Under the pieces are notes generated by a model that worked only from the letters and a program-made list of their open reading frames with translations, did not search any database and had not been told where the DNA came from. The position numbers were made by a program, and so were the translations under genes. Source: Helicobacter ailurogastricus (GTDB lineage Bacteria > Campylobacterota > Campylobacteria > Campylobacterales > Helicobacteraceae). Taken from it: a stretch of 64,000 nucleotides of DNA. The stretch lies in NCBI RefSeq assembly GCF_001282945.1, contig NZ_CDMG01000004.1, positions 217,503 to 281,502 of the forward strand. The letters are read 5' to 3'. Shown here piece after piece: positions 51,776 to 61,319 of this stretch; the first letter of the stretch is position 1; each line of letters starts with the position of its first letter.

Positions 51776-52951
51776 ATGCATGCAGTCCATATTTACAGCG
51801 CCAAGCGCACCCCCATTGGGTCTTTTAAAGGAACTCTATCTAGTGTAGCGGCCACCAAACTGGGGAGCTTAACAAGCGTAGAAGCTCTAAAAGCCAGCGG
51901 GTTTGACATGAGTTTGGTAGATACTTGCATTGTGGGGAATGTGCTAAGTAGCGGGTTAAAGCAGGCCCCGGCTAGACAAGTTGCTTTGAATGCGAATTTG
52001 CCTAAGTCTGTGGCTTGTTGGTTGGTTAATGAAGCTTGCGGATCGGGCTTGAGGGCTGTGATGTTGGGGGCTAATGAAATTGCGCTTGGGCGTAGTCGGG
52101 TGTCGTTAGTGGGGGGCATGGAGAACATGAGTCTTGCCCCGCATTTGTTGATGAAAAGTCGGGCGGGCTTTAAAATGGGCGACACCATCCTAGAAGATAG
52201 CATGCTCAAAGACGGCCTGCAAGATGCCTACAAGAAAGCACGGATGGGCGACTTTGCCGAAAGTTGCGCCAAATTAAACCACTTAAGCCGAGCAGAACAG
52301 GATGCTTTTGCTAAAAACAGCTATGAAAAAGCCCTAAAGGCCATTGAAAACCACGCCTTTAAACATGAAATTGTGAGCGTGTCTATGCGAGGGCGCACGG
52401 GAGAAACTGTGGTGAGTGTAGATGAGGAGCCCACACGGGTGGATTTTGATAAAGGCTTAAAGCTCAAACCCGCTTTCGATCCCGAGGGGACCATCACCGC
52501 TTTTAATGCCAGTAAAATCAGCGATGGGGCAAGCATGCTCGTCTTGGGTGCGGCTGACATGTCTAAGGACACCCATACAAGGGCGCTAGCTAAAATCATC
52601 GATTACGCTTCTTTTAGCCACGATCCCCACCTTTTCACCACCGCCCCAGCCCCAGCCATTAGAAAACTTTTAAAGAACAACAACAAACAGCCCGGGGACA
52701 TCGATTTATACGAGATCAGCGAGGCTTTTGCCGTTGTGGGGGCTTTAACCCAAAAGGATTTGGGCTTGAAAGATAGTCAGGTGAATGTGCATGGAGGGGC
52801 GATTGCTTTGGGCCATCCCATCGGGGCGAGTGGCGCTAGGATTTTAACAACTTTGGTGCATGCGTTGCACACACATGACAAACACCTAGGTGTGGCGTGT
52901 TTGTGTGTGGGTGGAGGCGAGGCTTTGGCAATTTTAATCGAGCGGTTGTAG
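51776..52951 (+). CDS. atoB: Acetyl-CoA acetyltransferase (thiolase)
   Basis: 391 residues from ATG 51776 behind CGAGGAG; the open frame extends 63 bases upstream without a ribosome binding site. The active-site cysteine is in [19 protein letters not shown] (about residue 88), the histidine in [17 protein letters not shown] (about 349), and the second cysteine in CLCVGGGEA. It splits acetoacetyl-CoA into two acetyl-CoA. With ScoAB and the carboxylase genes downstream it completes acetone/acetoacetate catabolism. The same order is known in H. pylori (HP0690-HP0692). Confidence 0.94.
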   Translation: MHAVHIYSAKRTPIGSFKGTLSSVAATKLGSLTSVEALKASGFDMSLVDTCIVGNVLSSGLKQAPARQVALNANLPKSVACWLVNEACGSGLRAVMLGANEIALGRSRVSLVGGMENMSLAPHLLMKSRAGFKMGDTILEDSMLKDGLQDAYKKARMGDFAESCAKLNHLSRAEQDAFAKNSYEKALKAIENHAFKHEIVSVSMRGRTGETVVSVDEEPTRVDFDKGLKLKPAFDPEGTITAFNASKISDGASMLVLGAADMSKDTHTRALAKIIDYASFSHDPHLFTTAPAPAIRKLLKNNNKQPGDIDLYEISEAFAVVGALTQKDLGLKDSQVNVHGGAIALGHPIGASGARILTTLVHALHTHDKHLGVACLCVGGGEALAILIERL

Positions 52952-52959
52952 GTTTGGCT

Positions 52960-53655
52960 GTGGATAAAGTAGTCAGCACAATCCAAGAGGCGATCGCAGG
53001 CGTGCAAGATGGCATGACCATCATGTTTGGGGGCTTTGGGCTGTGTGGAATCCCTGAGAATTCCATTTTGGCCCTGAGCCAAAGCGGAGTGAAAAACATC
53101 ACTTGCATTTCAAATAACCCCGGTGTGGATGATTTTGGCTTGGGGTTGTTGGTGAAAAACAAACAGATTAAAAAGATGATTGCCAGCTATGTTGGGGAGA
53201 ACGCCACTTTTGAGCAACAATTCCTAGCCGGCGAGGTGGAGGTGGAGTTCAACCCACAGGGCACCTTAGCTGAACGCATTAGGGCCGGGGGGGCGGGCAT
53301 CCCCGGCTTTTACACACCCACAGGAGTGGGCACCATTGTCGCTGAGGGCAAGGAGCATAAGGATTTTGATGGGCGCACCTACATTTTAGAGAGGGCCCTT
53401 AAAGCGGACTTTGCTTTCATCAAGGCGCAAAAGGCAGACACCTACGGTAATTTAGTTTTCAACAAAACCGCCATGAACTTTAACCCAATGATGGCAAAGG
53501 CGGCCAGAGTTACGGTGGTTGAGGTCGAAGAGATTGTAGAGCTGGGCGCACTAGATCCTAATTTTATCCATGTCTCTGGCGTGTATGTGGATCGCATTTT
53601 TAAAGGGCAGTTTGAAAAACGCATCGAACAGCTCACACTGAAAAAAGGGGAATGA
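52960..53655 (+). CDS. scoA: Succinyl-CoA:3-ketoacid CoA-transferase subunit A
   Basis: About 231 residues, taking GTG 52960 as start (TTG 52954 is the alternative; no upstream ATG fits). The glycine-rich [18 protein letters not shown] segment (about residues 19-36) and the [11 protein letters not shown] region are typical of the alpha subunit. It transfers CoA from succinyl-CoA to acetoacetate together with ScoB. It follows the thiolase by eight bases and abuts scoB. Confidence 0.94.
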   Translation: MDKVVSTIQEAIAGVQDGMTIMFGGFGLCGIPENSILALSQSGVKNITCISNNPGVDDFGLGLLVKNKQIKKMIASYVGENATFEQQFLAGEVEVEFNPQGTLAERIRAGGAGIPGFYTPTGVGTIVAEGKEHKDFDGRTYILERALKADFAFIKAQKADTYGNLVFNKTAMNFNPMMAKAARVTVVEVEEIVELGALDPNFIHVSGVYVDRIFKGQFEKRIEQLTLKKGE

Positions 53656-54264
53656 ATGGAGAGCGGTTGGAGCAGGGAGCAGATGGCGCAAAAGGCGGTA
53701 GAGGACATTAAGGACGGCTATTCGATCAATTTGGGCATTGGCATCCCCACTTTAGTAGCCGACTACATCCCTAAGAACATTCAGGTGATGTTGCAAAGTG
53801 AAAATGGCCTGCTTGGCATGGGCCCCTTTCCCACAAAAGAACAGGTGGATGCGGATTTAATCAATGCAGGTAAGCAGACCATCACACAGAGTTTGGGCGC
53901 GAGCTATTTTAGCTCGGCAGAGAGCTTTGCCATGATTAGAGGCCGACACATCGACTTAACGATTTTAGGGGCCATGGAGGTTTCCGCGCAAGGGGACCTA
54001 GCCAGTTGGATGGTGCCGGGCAAATTGGTCAAGGGCATGGGAGGGGCGATGGACTTGGTGGCGAGCGCGAAAAAGGTCATCGTGCTGATGCAACACACAG
54101 ATAAAAAGGGCAATTGCAAGCTGGTTAAAGAATGCTCTTTGCCTTTGACAGGGCCTAAATGCGTGTCTAAGGTCATCACAAATTTAGGCGTGTTTGCTAT
54201 CCAAAAAGGCAAGTTTGTCCCCCTAGAGCTGGCACCGGGTGTTTCTAACCCACCCTTGCCTTAA
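53656..54264 (+). CDS. scoB: Succinyl-CoA:3-ketoacid CoA-transferase subunit B
   Basis: A 202-residue beta subunit. The catalytic glutamate lies in QSENGLLGMGPFP (about residue 46), following the INLGIGIPTLVADYIP segment. MEVSAQGDLASWMVPG is the conserved SENGLL partner region. The ATG lies directly after the scoA stop. It is followed by a 72-base gap containing GGAGG (54265-54269) before the next gene. Confidence 0.95.
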   Translation: MESGWSREQMAQKAVEDIKDGYSINLGIGIPTLVADYIPKNIQVMLQSENGLLGMGPFPTKEQVDADLINAGKQTITQSLGASYFSSAESFAMIRGRHIDLTILGAMEVSAQGDLASWMVPGKLVKGMGGAMDLVASAKKVIVLMQHTDKKGNCKLVKECSLPLTGPKCVSKVITNLGVFAIQKGKFVPLELAPGVSNPPLP

Positions 54265-54336
54265 AGGAGGTGTACCAAAGAAAGCGTATAGGTCAGGTGT
54301 TGGGCATCGGCAACTTTAAAATTTGAAAGGATCGGC

Positions 54337-56247
54337 ATGAAATATTTAATCAACCTAGACAACGGCGGGACTCTCACAGATATTTGTGTGGTGCAAGGCT
54401 CAGAGGTGCGCTACACCAAGACCCTAACCACCCCCGTGGATCTCTCTGAGTGTTTTTTCAAGGGCATCACAAAGGCGAGCGAGGAAATTTTTGGCCCCGA
54501 TGGGTTTGTCAAACTTTTGCACAGCACGGATTTGATCCGCTACTCTTCCACGCAAGGCACCAACGCTTTAGTGGAGCGCAAAGGCCCCAAGCTAGGGCTC
54601 ATCACCAACAACGCCGCTATGGTGGATAAACTCACGCAAACCACAAACCAAAAAGAATTATTTAAAAGCCTAGTGGGCAATCGGATCTTTGTGGTGGAGC
54701 ACTTGGGGGGCGAAAACTTCGAGGCGGATTTAGCCAACGCCGTGAATACCCTAACCAATCAGGGGTCTGAAAGGCTTGTGGTCGCCATTGAAGACAAAAA
54801 CGATGAAAAAGCCTTTAAACACACCTTTTTATTGCAGTTCCCAAGACACCTGCTAGGCTCTGTGCCCGTGCTTTTCTCTTGGGAATTTACCAACGACACA
54901 AGCCGCACTCGGCGCATTTGGTCGGCCCTCTTAAACAGCTTTTTACACCCCACGATGGAGCGCTTTTTATACTCCGCCGAGCACCGCTTGCGCGCCCACA
55001 AAGTGAAAAACCCGCTCTTGATCTACCGCAACGATGGGGCATCTTCACGGGTGGCTAAATCTGTGGCTTTAAAAACCTACTCTTCAGGGCCTAGGGGGGG
55101 CATTGAGGGGACAAAAGCCTTAGCCAAAGCCTATGGTTTTAACCATGTCCTCATGGTCGATGTGGGGGGGACAACCTCAGATGTGGGCGAAGTGGAGGCG
55201 CACAAGATCAAGACGGAGAGGCGCGGACACATCGAGGGAGTGCAAATCTCCTTTGAGCTTAGTGATGTGAAATCCTTTGGTGTGGGCGGGGGGTCCATTT
55301 TTAGACTGAACGACAAGGGCGAGATTTTAGTGGGCCCTGATAGCGTGGGGGCAGCTCCCGGTCCGGCTTGCTTTGGCTTTGGGGGCAAGGAGGCCACGAT
55401 CACAGATGTCAATGTGGCTCTAGGGATCATCGATCCAGACACCTATTTAAACGGGCAACAAAAGCTCGACAAAGAGCGCGCGATCCAAGCCATCAAAGAA
55501 AAAATCGCCCAACCCTTGGGACTCAAATTTGAAGAGGCTTTGTTTAAAATGGAGGAAGCCTATGCTGATAGGCTCGCCGCATGTTTAAAAGATCAGGTGC
55601 AAAAAGACACGGTCTTGGCCGCCTTTGGAGGTGGAGGCCCTATGAGCGCGTGTTTAGCCGCTAAAAAGGCCGGCATTAAGCGGGTGATTGTACCTAAGCT
55701 TGCGGCGGTTTTCTCTGCCTATGGGATCAGCTTTTCGGATGTGGCGCAGACTTTCGAGCGCGACATCACGGATTTAGACAGGGGAGAAATTGAGAAAATC
55801 AAAGCCCACATGAAAGAGCGGGCCAAAAGACACATGTTCCAAGAAGGCTATAACTTTGAGGAGTGCAAGGGTGAGTGGAAAGTCATTGTGGAAAACGCCG
55901 ATGGCTCGGAAGACTACACTACAAGCCTAGAGGACACCGCCCAAACCAACAAAGACCAAAAACGCATTTTGGCCTACCATATACGCTACGAACTCTCTCA
56001 CCCTAACTTGCGTGCCAGCTTGCCTAAACACAAGATTGAGCCAAAAATTAGCGGGGCAAGGGAGGTGGTTGGCTTAAACGGCACACACCAAGAGTTGGTG
56101 TTGGTGCTAGAAAAGCAAGAGATGGGGGCTTACATGGAGGGACCCGCTATTGTAGAGGGTCCTTTTTTCACTGCAAGGGTGCCTGAGGGGTGGAGTTTGG
56201 CCGTAACAGACAACGGCGATTTGATTTTAGAAGACCTGAAAGCATAA
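54337..56247 (+). CDS. Hydantoinase A/oxoprolinase-family protein, extra subunit of the acetone-carboxylase locus
   Basis: A 636-residue ASKHA-fold protein of the HyuA family. The N-terminal phosphate loop is LDNGGTLTDICVV (about residues 6-18). SSTQGTNALVERKGPKLGLI follows, and a second ATPase core includes VDVGGTTSDVGEV (about 273-285) and the FGVGGGSIFRL loop. It is a distant paralogue of the 713-residue AcxA-like protein two genes downstream. The classic acetone carboxylase operon has three genes (acxABC), so this looks like a fourth, extra ATPase subunit or a maturation factor. It lies where I remember atoE and another gene in H. pylori. Its catalytic role is not known. Confidence 0.75.
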   Translation: MKYLINLDNGGTLTDICVVQGSEVRYTKTLTTPVDLSECFFKGITKASEEIFGPDGFVKLLHSTDLIRYSSTQGTNALVERKGPKLGLITNNAAMVDKLTQTTNQKELFKSLVGNRIFVVEHLGGENFEADLANAVNTLTNQGSERLVVAIEDKNDEKAFKHTFLLQFPRHLLGSVPVLFSWEFTNDTSRTRRIWSALLNSFLHPTMERFLYSAEHRLRAHKVKNPLLIYRNDGASSRVAKSVALKTYSSGPRGGIEGTKALAKAYGFNHVLMVDVGGTTSDVGEVEAHKIKTERRGHIEGVQISFELSDVKSFGVGGGSIFRLNDKGEILVGPDSVGAAPGPACFGFGGKEATITDVNVALGIIDPDTYLNGQQKLDKERAIQAIKEKIAQPLGLKFEEALFKMEEAYADRLAACLKDQVQKDTVLAAFGGGGPMSACLAAKKAGIKRVIVPKLAAVFSAYGISFSDVAQTFERDITDLDRGEIEKIKAHMKERAKRHMFQEGYNFEECKGEWKVIVENADGSEDYTTSLEDTAQTNKDQKRILAYHIRYELSHPNLRASLPKHKIEPKISGAREVVGLNGTHQELVLVLEKQEMGAYMEGPAIVEGPFFTARVPEGWSLAVTDNGDLILEDLKA

Positions 56248-56256
56248 GGAGAAAGC

Positions 56257-56676
56257 ATGCGCGTTCCAATGACCGAATACTTAATGATCGACTTAAACAG
56301 CGAGCGGTGGCTGTGCCGTGTGTGTGGGCATGACTTTGGGGATGCCAGAGACACCTACAAAAAGGGCACGCTGATTTACGATCGCAACCCGGAGGAGATT
56401 CACCCTCCCATTTTAGACCCCAAACGCTACCAGTACACCTTTTCGCCCGACCCCAAATTCTGTCGCATTTACGAGTACTACTGCCCCACTTGCGGGACTC
56501 AAATTGAAACCGAATATGTCCCACCCAACTACCCGCCCACCATCGACATGCTTTGGGACATTGACGACTTAAAGAGGCGGTGGAAAGAAATTGGCGAGGA
56601 CCCTGAAACTTCGATCCACTATGGCCCGGGCGAAAACGCCCAAGCAGACTTGCGCGCCAAGTTTGACAAAAAATAA
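56257..56676 (+). CDS. acxC: Acetone carboxylase gamma subunit
   Basis: A 139-residue small subunit with two cysteine pairs, CRVCGHDFGD (about residues 21-30) and YYCPTCGTQIE (about 70-80), suggesting a zinc ribbon. DIDDLKRRWKE near the C-terminus is also typical. It begins nine bases after the extra HyuA gene (AAGGAGAAAGC ribosome binding site) and nine bases before AcxA-like. Acetone carboxylase uses ATP and bicarbonate to make acetoacetate. Confidence 0.82.
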   Translation: MRVPMTEYLMIDLNSERWLCRVCGHDFGDARDTYKKGTLIYDRNPEEIHPPILDPKRYQYTFSPDPKFCRIYEYYCPTCGTQIETEYVPPNYPPTIDMLWDIDDLKRRWKEIGEDPETSIHYGPGENAQADLRAKFDKK

Positions 56677-56685
56677 GGAGGTTGC

Positions 56686-58827
56686 ATGAAACGCATTTCA
56701 GTAGATATTGGCGGGACTTTCACAGACTGCTTCTTTGCGTGGGATGGCAAGTACATTGAATCCAAATCCTTGACCACCCACCATAACCTCTCTTTGGGCT
56801 TTAACGCCGCTTTAGACAACGCCTGTAAGATCGCGGGCTTAACAAGGGAGCAAGTGCTAAAAGAAGTCGATAGTGTGCGCTACGCCACCACTTTGGGCAC
56901 GAACGCCTTGATTGAGGGCAAGGGCCCTAGAGTTGGGGCCATTGTAACGCACGGCTTTGAGGACACCATTCACCTATCTCGTGGTAAGGGTTATGGCGAG
57001 GGGCTAGATGTTACCGAGCAGGGCAATATGCCCAATGCCCAACGCCCTGATCCAATAGTGCCTAGGCGCATGGTGCGATCCGTCAAAGAGCGGGTGGATA
57101 GCGTGGGCGAAATCCTCGTGCCTTTGCAAAAAGAAGATGTGCGTAAGCAGGTGCGCGATTTGGTGGATAATGGGGCGCAAGCGATCGTGGTCGCGCTCAC
57201 CAATGCCACTGAAAACCCTAGCCACGAGCAACTGGTTCTAGAAACCATTTTAGAAGAATACCCCGCGCATGAGCTAGGCGCAATCCCGGTGATTTTAAGC
57301 TCGCAGGTCTCGGGGCGCAAGGGCGAATATGTGCGCGCCAACACCACCATCATCGATGCCTTTTTATATGAAATCATGTTCCACGCTTTGGGACAATTAA
57401 GCTCTAACTTGCGCGATAGCGGGTATGGCAAGCCCATGCTCGTCATCCACAATAGCGGAGGGATGGCACAAAGCAACTCCACAGACAGCCTGCAAACCAT
57501 CCACTCCGGGCCTGTAAGCGGGGTGAGCGCGTCTCAGCACCTTTCAGAAGCTACAGACATTGGCAATGTGGTGTGTATGGACATGGGCGGGACTTCCTTT
57601 GACATAGGCATTTTACCCAAAGGGGGGGTCAAGCACTACGACTTCCAACCCGTGATTTGTCGCTGGCTGGTTACTCTGCCTATGATTCACTTAAACACTT
57701 TGGGTGCTGGGGGCGGGTCGATTGCCACTTACGATCGCATCCACCAAGCCGTCAAAGTGGGCCCAGAAAGTGCGGGCTCTGATCCCGGGCCTGCTTGCTA
57801 CGATCGGGGTGGGCTTAACCCCACAGTAACCGATGCAGACCTTCTGCTAGGCTATTTAGACCCGGACAACTACGCCAATGGGGTGATCAAGCTCAACCCA
57901 AAACGCTCTAAATTTGTGATCGAAGACAAACTTTGCGATCATCTCGATCTAGATGTGATCGAAGTGGCCAAAGTGATTAAGCGCACGGTGGATGAGCAAA
58001 TGGCGATTGGGATTGAAATGGAGCTGCGCAAAAATGGGGGCAATGTGGATGAATTTACCATGGTTGCCTATGGGGGCAATGGGCCCTTGCATGCCTGTGG
58101 GATCGCCTACCATGCGGGCATCAATAAGATTCTTTTCCCTCCCTTCGCCTCCGTCTTTTCGGCTCTTGGGGCGGGCAATATGAAGCCTTTACACATCCAC
58201 GAGCGCAGCGGTTACATCGTGCTTTACGAGCCCATTGAGCGCAAACTCTTTGACGAGTATGAGCGCATGAACGAATACATTGAAGAGCTCGAGCGCAAAG
58301 GCAAGGAGGATTTAAAACGGCAAGGTTACGACATTTCAGGCGTGCAACACCGCTTGGAGATGGACATGCGCTATGGCAACCAACGGGTTACCACCTCTGT
58401 GGTGCTTGACATCAACCGCTTTAACCATGTGGGCGATGTGTTGCGCGCTATCCGCACTTTCTCAGATGTCTATGCCAAACGCTATGGCAAGGGCGTAGAG
58501 GCCCCAGAGGCGGGCGTGCGCGTGCAAACTGTCCGGGTGGCAACCTTTATCGATACCGATGTGGTGCATTTTAAGGAGCTCTACACCGACCACAAGCGCA
58601 CCACCCCCCCAGCCAAAAGTGCGCGCAAAGTCCATTATGTCGATGAGAAAGACCCCATCGACACCCCTATTTACGATGAGAGCGTGCTCACAGCCGACTA
58701 TGTGATCTATGGTCCCGCCATCGTCACCACAAAAAGCACGACTTATTTGGTCGAAAAGAACTGGCGTATCGAGCCCACCCCACAAGGGGCGGTTTGGTTG
58801 CTCAAAGACAATGTCAATGCAAAATAA
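56686..58827 (+). CDS. acxA: Acetone carboxylase beta subunit (HyuA family)
   Basis: A 713-residue ATP-binding subunit of the HyuA family. The N-terminal loop is VDIGGTFTDCFFAW (about residues 5-18), with ATTLGTNALIEGKGPRVGAI (about 66-85). The second half has VCMDMGGTSFDIGIL (about 300-314) and LGAGGGSIATYD. It would phosphorylate acetone and/or bicarbonate before carboxylation. GGAGGTTGC precedes ATG 56686. Length equals the H. pylori HyuA/AcxA protein as I remember it. Confidence 0.85.
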   Translation: MKRISVDIGGTFTDCFFAWDGKYIESKSLTTHHNLSLGFNAALDNACKIAGLTREQVLKEVDSVRYATTLGTNALIEGKGPRVGAIVTHGFEDTIHLSRGKGYGEGLDVTEQGNMPNAQRPDPIVPRRMVRSVKERVDSVGEILVPLQKEDVRKQVRDLVDNGAQAIVVALTNATENPSHEQLVLETILEEYPAHELGAIPVILSSQVSGRKGEYVRANTTIIDAFLYEIMFHALGQLSSNLRDSGYGKPMLVIHNSGGMAQSNSTDSLQTIHSGPVSGVSASQHLSEATDIGNVVCMDMGGTSFDIGILPKGGVKHYDFQPVICRWLVTLPMIHLNTLGAGGGSIATYDRIHQAVKVGPESAGSDPGPACYDRGGLNPTVTDADLLLGYLDPDNYANGVIKLNPKRSKFVIEDKLCDHLDLDVIEVAKVIKRTVDEQMAIGIEMELRKNGGNVDEFTMVAYGGNGPLHACGIAYHAGINKILFPPFASVFSALGAGNMKPLHIHERSGYIVLYEPIERKLFDEYERMNEYIEELERKGKEDLKRQGYDISGVQHRLEMDMRYGNQRVTTSVVLDINRFNHVGDVLRAIRTFSDVYAKRYGKGVEAPEAGVRVQTVRVATFIDTDVVHFKELYTDHKRTTPPAKSARKVHYVDEKDPIDTPIYDESVLTADYVIYGPAIVTTKSTTYLVEKNWRIEPTPQGAVWLLKDNVNAK

Positions 58828-58837
58828 GGAGAACCCC

Positions 58838-61210
58838 ATGCCAAACAACAATAAAGGGACTCATGTCCACGCCCACAACCACCCCCACGCCCACAACCAC
58901 CACTCCCACGAGAAAGGGAGTGATAAAAAGGTACTCAGCGCTGAAGAGCAGGCTTGGGTGGATGATTTTATGAATGAAACCACCCTCTTTTTAGGCCCTG
59001 ATCCAAAAATCATGCGCCACCACTCCATTGCAAAGCGCACCCCCCTAGAAGAAGAGGTGCTTAAAAAAGGGGGCGATCCGCTTTTATATGATAGGATTCG
59101 CCGCCGCCTTAGTGGCTCGTTAGATGAAGCCTTTGAAATGTGCGAGAGCATGGGGGCAGCGCCTGGGGCAAAATGGGCGGACTTGTCCGTAGCGGTCTAT
59201 ACCTCCAGTGGGGATGTGTGCTACATGTCTAATCGCGGGGTGATCGCCTTTGCCGCCGTCTTGCACCACCCTATCCGCTACATCATGAAGTATTGGAAAG
59301 ACGAACCAACCGTGGGCATCCACGAGGGCGATGGCTTTTTCCACAATGACGCGCGCTTTGGGTGCGTGCACAACACGGACCAGTCCATGCTCACTCCCGT
59401 GATTCGCAATGGGGAAATCATCGCTTGGGTGGGCGCGACCATTCACGAGGGAGAAAACGGGGCGTGTGAGCCCGGTGGGATGCCTTCAGGCTCAGAAACG
59501 CCCTTTGACGATGGCCTGCGTGGGAGTCCCATGAAAATTGTAGAGCGGGGCAAGTTGCGCCGCGACTTGCTCACTTTTTTACAGCACTCCACACGCGATC
59601 CAAAACTCATGCTCGCCGACATTAAAGTCAAAATGGGGGCGGTGCGCCGAGTCATGGACATTGTGGATCGCATGATCGATGAATACGGAATTGACGCTTT
59701 CGTAGGGGCAATCCGCATGACTGTGGAGGATGTGGAAAATGAAGTGCGCCGGCGCATCGCTGCCATGCCCGATGGCATGGTTACAGTCGAGCAATTTGTC
59801 GACTCTACCCTCAAAGAGAACATTCTCATCAAATTTGCTTGCAAGATTACGGTTAAGGGCGATCACATGACCGTGGATTTAAGAGGCTCGGGCAAAGAGA
59901 TCATCAACCGCGCCATCAACTCTCCTCTAGCCTCCACTAAGGCGTTCTTTGCCCAAGCGATCTTAAACCACTGGTGGCCCGACTTGCCCCGCTCCACGGG
60001 CGCGCTCTCTCCCATTGAGATCATTTCTGATGAAGGCACTTGGGGGGATTGTTCTTATGACGCGCCCAATGGGCAAAACTTGCAAGCTTCTTTTAGGGCG
60101 TTTAGCGCGTTGCAAATCGCTTATGCTAAATTGCAATTCTCCATGCACACCAAGTACGCCAATGTCCTAGCCCCTTGGTTTAACCAGATCAACGACTTTT
60201 TATGGGGCGGGGAAACCCAACATGGCGAACAGGTGGGCAATCTCTGCGCGGATTTGAATGGCATGGGCGGGGGGGCAAAAGCCTTTAGAGATGGCGAGGA
60301 CGCGGTCGCCCCGCTTTTCTGTGCGATGGCAGACATTGGCGAACAAGAGGTGATGGAAGAAGAAGTGCCTTTTTTGCAGTTGGTGAGTAAGCGCGTGGTG
60401 CGCGATAACCAAGGCTTTGGCAAGTACCGCGGAGGGATGGGCTATGAGATGATTGTGGCCGCCCGCAACACCCCTGAATGGGGCTTTATGACCGTTACCT
60501 CTGGGGCGAAGTTTTCCAGCGTTCCCGGGCTCTTTGGGGGTTATGGGTGTGCGACTTACCCCCTAGCGATGGTCAAGGGGATCAACATCTTTGAGATCAT
60601 CAAAAAGAACCCTGAAGAGTTTGATCTCTCGATGGAGCGCGTGATGAATGAACGCCCCTTTAAGGGCGGGGTTTATACCACTTACCACATGGGCTTGCAA
60701 TTTGACCGCTCCCAAGAGGGCGAGTTGTATATGATTGCCCAAGGCTGTGGGGGTGGTTATGGGGATGTGCTTGAGCGCGACCCTGAGATGGTCATGGAGG
60801 ATTTGCAAATTGGGCGCATCTCTGAACATGTCGCCTCTGAAATTTATAAAGTCGTGTGGGATAAGGAGACTTTTGTGGTGGATGTAGAGGCCACCGCCAA
60901 GTTGCGCGCCAATGAGCGCAAAGCCCGCCTCAAAAGAGGCTTGCCCTACGATGAGTTTGTTAAAAAACATGTCAAGGACGAACCGCCCAAAGACCTTTAT
61001 TATTACGGCTCTTGGGGTGAGGAAAACCCTGACGAGTTGATCGCCACCGTGTGGGATCACCACGGACCCAAGCGCATTAAAGGCAAGCTTAAAGACATCC
61101 CCCTAGTGGTGATGCCAAACCGCCATGTGGTCAAAATCGCCCAGCTAGAAAAACGAGTCGAAGAGCTAGAGATCAAATACGAGGGTGGGGTCAAACCCAA
61201 ATTGGTTTAG
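58838..61210 (+). CDS. acxB: Acetone carboxylase alpha subunit (HyuB family) with His-rich N-terminus
   Basis: 790 residues from ATG 58838, with AAGGAGAACCCC upstream; the frame extends back into acxA without a start signal. The protein starts with a histidine-rich tail in which nine of sixteen residues at about 9-24 are histidine. The HyuB core follows: EGDGFFHNDARFGCVHNTDQ (about 167-186), HEGENGACEPGGMP and GKYRGGMGYEMIV (about 528-540). This is the carboxylating, metal-containing subunit. The His-rich extension could bind Ni, Zn or Mn. A terminator follows at 61240-61264. Confidence 0.86.
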   Translation: MPNNNKGTHVHAHNHPHAHNHHSHEKGSDKKVLSAEEQAWVDDFMNETTLFLGPDPKIMRHHSIAKRTPLEEEVLKKGGDPLLYDRIRRRLSGSLDEAFEMCESMGAAPGAKWADLSVAVYTSSGDVCYMSNRGVIAFAAVLHHPIRYIMKYWKDEPTVGIHEGDGFFHNDARFGCVHNTDQSMLTPVIRNGEIIAWVGATIHEGENGACEPGGMPSGSETPFDDGLRGSPMKIVERGKLRRDLLTFLQHSTRDPKLMLADIKVKMGAVRRVMDIVDRMIDEYGIDAFVGAIRMTVEDVENEVRRRIAAMPDGMVTVEQFVDSTLKENILIKFACKITVKGDHMTVDLRGSGKEIINRAINSPLASTKAFFAQAILNHWWPDLPRSTGALSPIEIISDEGTWGDCSYDAPNGQNLQASFRAFSALQIAYAKLQFSMHTKYANVLAPWFNQINDFLWGGETQHGEQVGNLCADLNGMGGGAKAFRDGEDAVAPLFCAMADIGEQEVMEEEVPFLQLVSKRVVRDNQGFGKYRGGMGYEMIVAARNTPEWGFMTVTSGAKFSSVPGLFGGYGCATYPLAMVKGINIFEIIKKNPEEFDLSMERVMNERPFKGGVYTTYHMGLQFDRSQEGELYMIAQGCGGGYGDVLERDPEMVMEDLQIGRISEHVASEIYKVVWDKETFVVDVEATAKLRANERKARLKRGLPYDEFVKKHVKDEPPKDLYYYGSWGEENPDELIATVWDHHGPKRIKGKLKDIPLVVMPNRHVVKIAQLEKRVEELEIKYEGGVKPKLV

Positions 61211-61218
61211 CCTTTGTT

Positions 61219-61238
61219 GCCAAGCTTTCAAGCTTGGC
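61219..61238. repeat. Perfect inverted repeat after acxB
   Basis: GCCAAGCTT-TC-AAGCTTGGC is a nine-base perfect inverted repeat with a two-base loop, just after the acxB stop and just before the terminator. It probably protects the transcript 3' end or forms a double terminator with the next hairpin. Confidence 0.6.
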
Positions 61239-61239
61239 T

Positions 61240-61264
61240 AGCCCCTGCGCTTTTGGGGCTGTTT
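61240..61264 (+). terminator. Rho-independent terminator of the acx operon
   Basis: AGCCCC-TGCGCTTTT-GGGGCT forms a six-pair stem followed by GTTTT. It lies 30 bases after acxB and about 27 bases before the next promoter. Confidence 0.75.
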
Positions 61265-61290
61265 TAAAATCTTTCTTTGTTTAAATCCCC

Positions 61291-61296
61291 TATAAT
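61291..61296 (+). promoter_or_regulatory. -10 box TATAAT of the restriction-methylation gene
   Basis: A perfect TATAAT 23 bases before the GTG start at 61320, with AAAGGAG at 61309-61315 as ribosome binding site. Confidence 0.65.
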
Positions 61297-61319
61297 GTCC
61301 CCTTTTATAAAGGAGAAAC

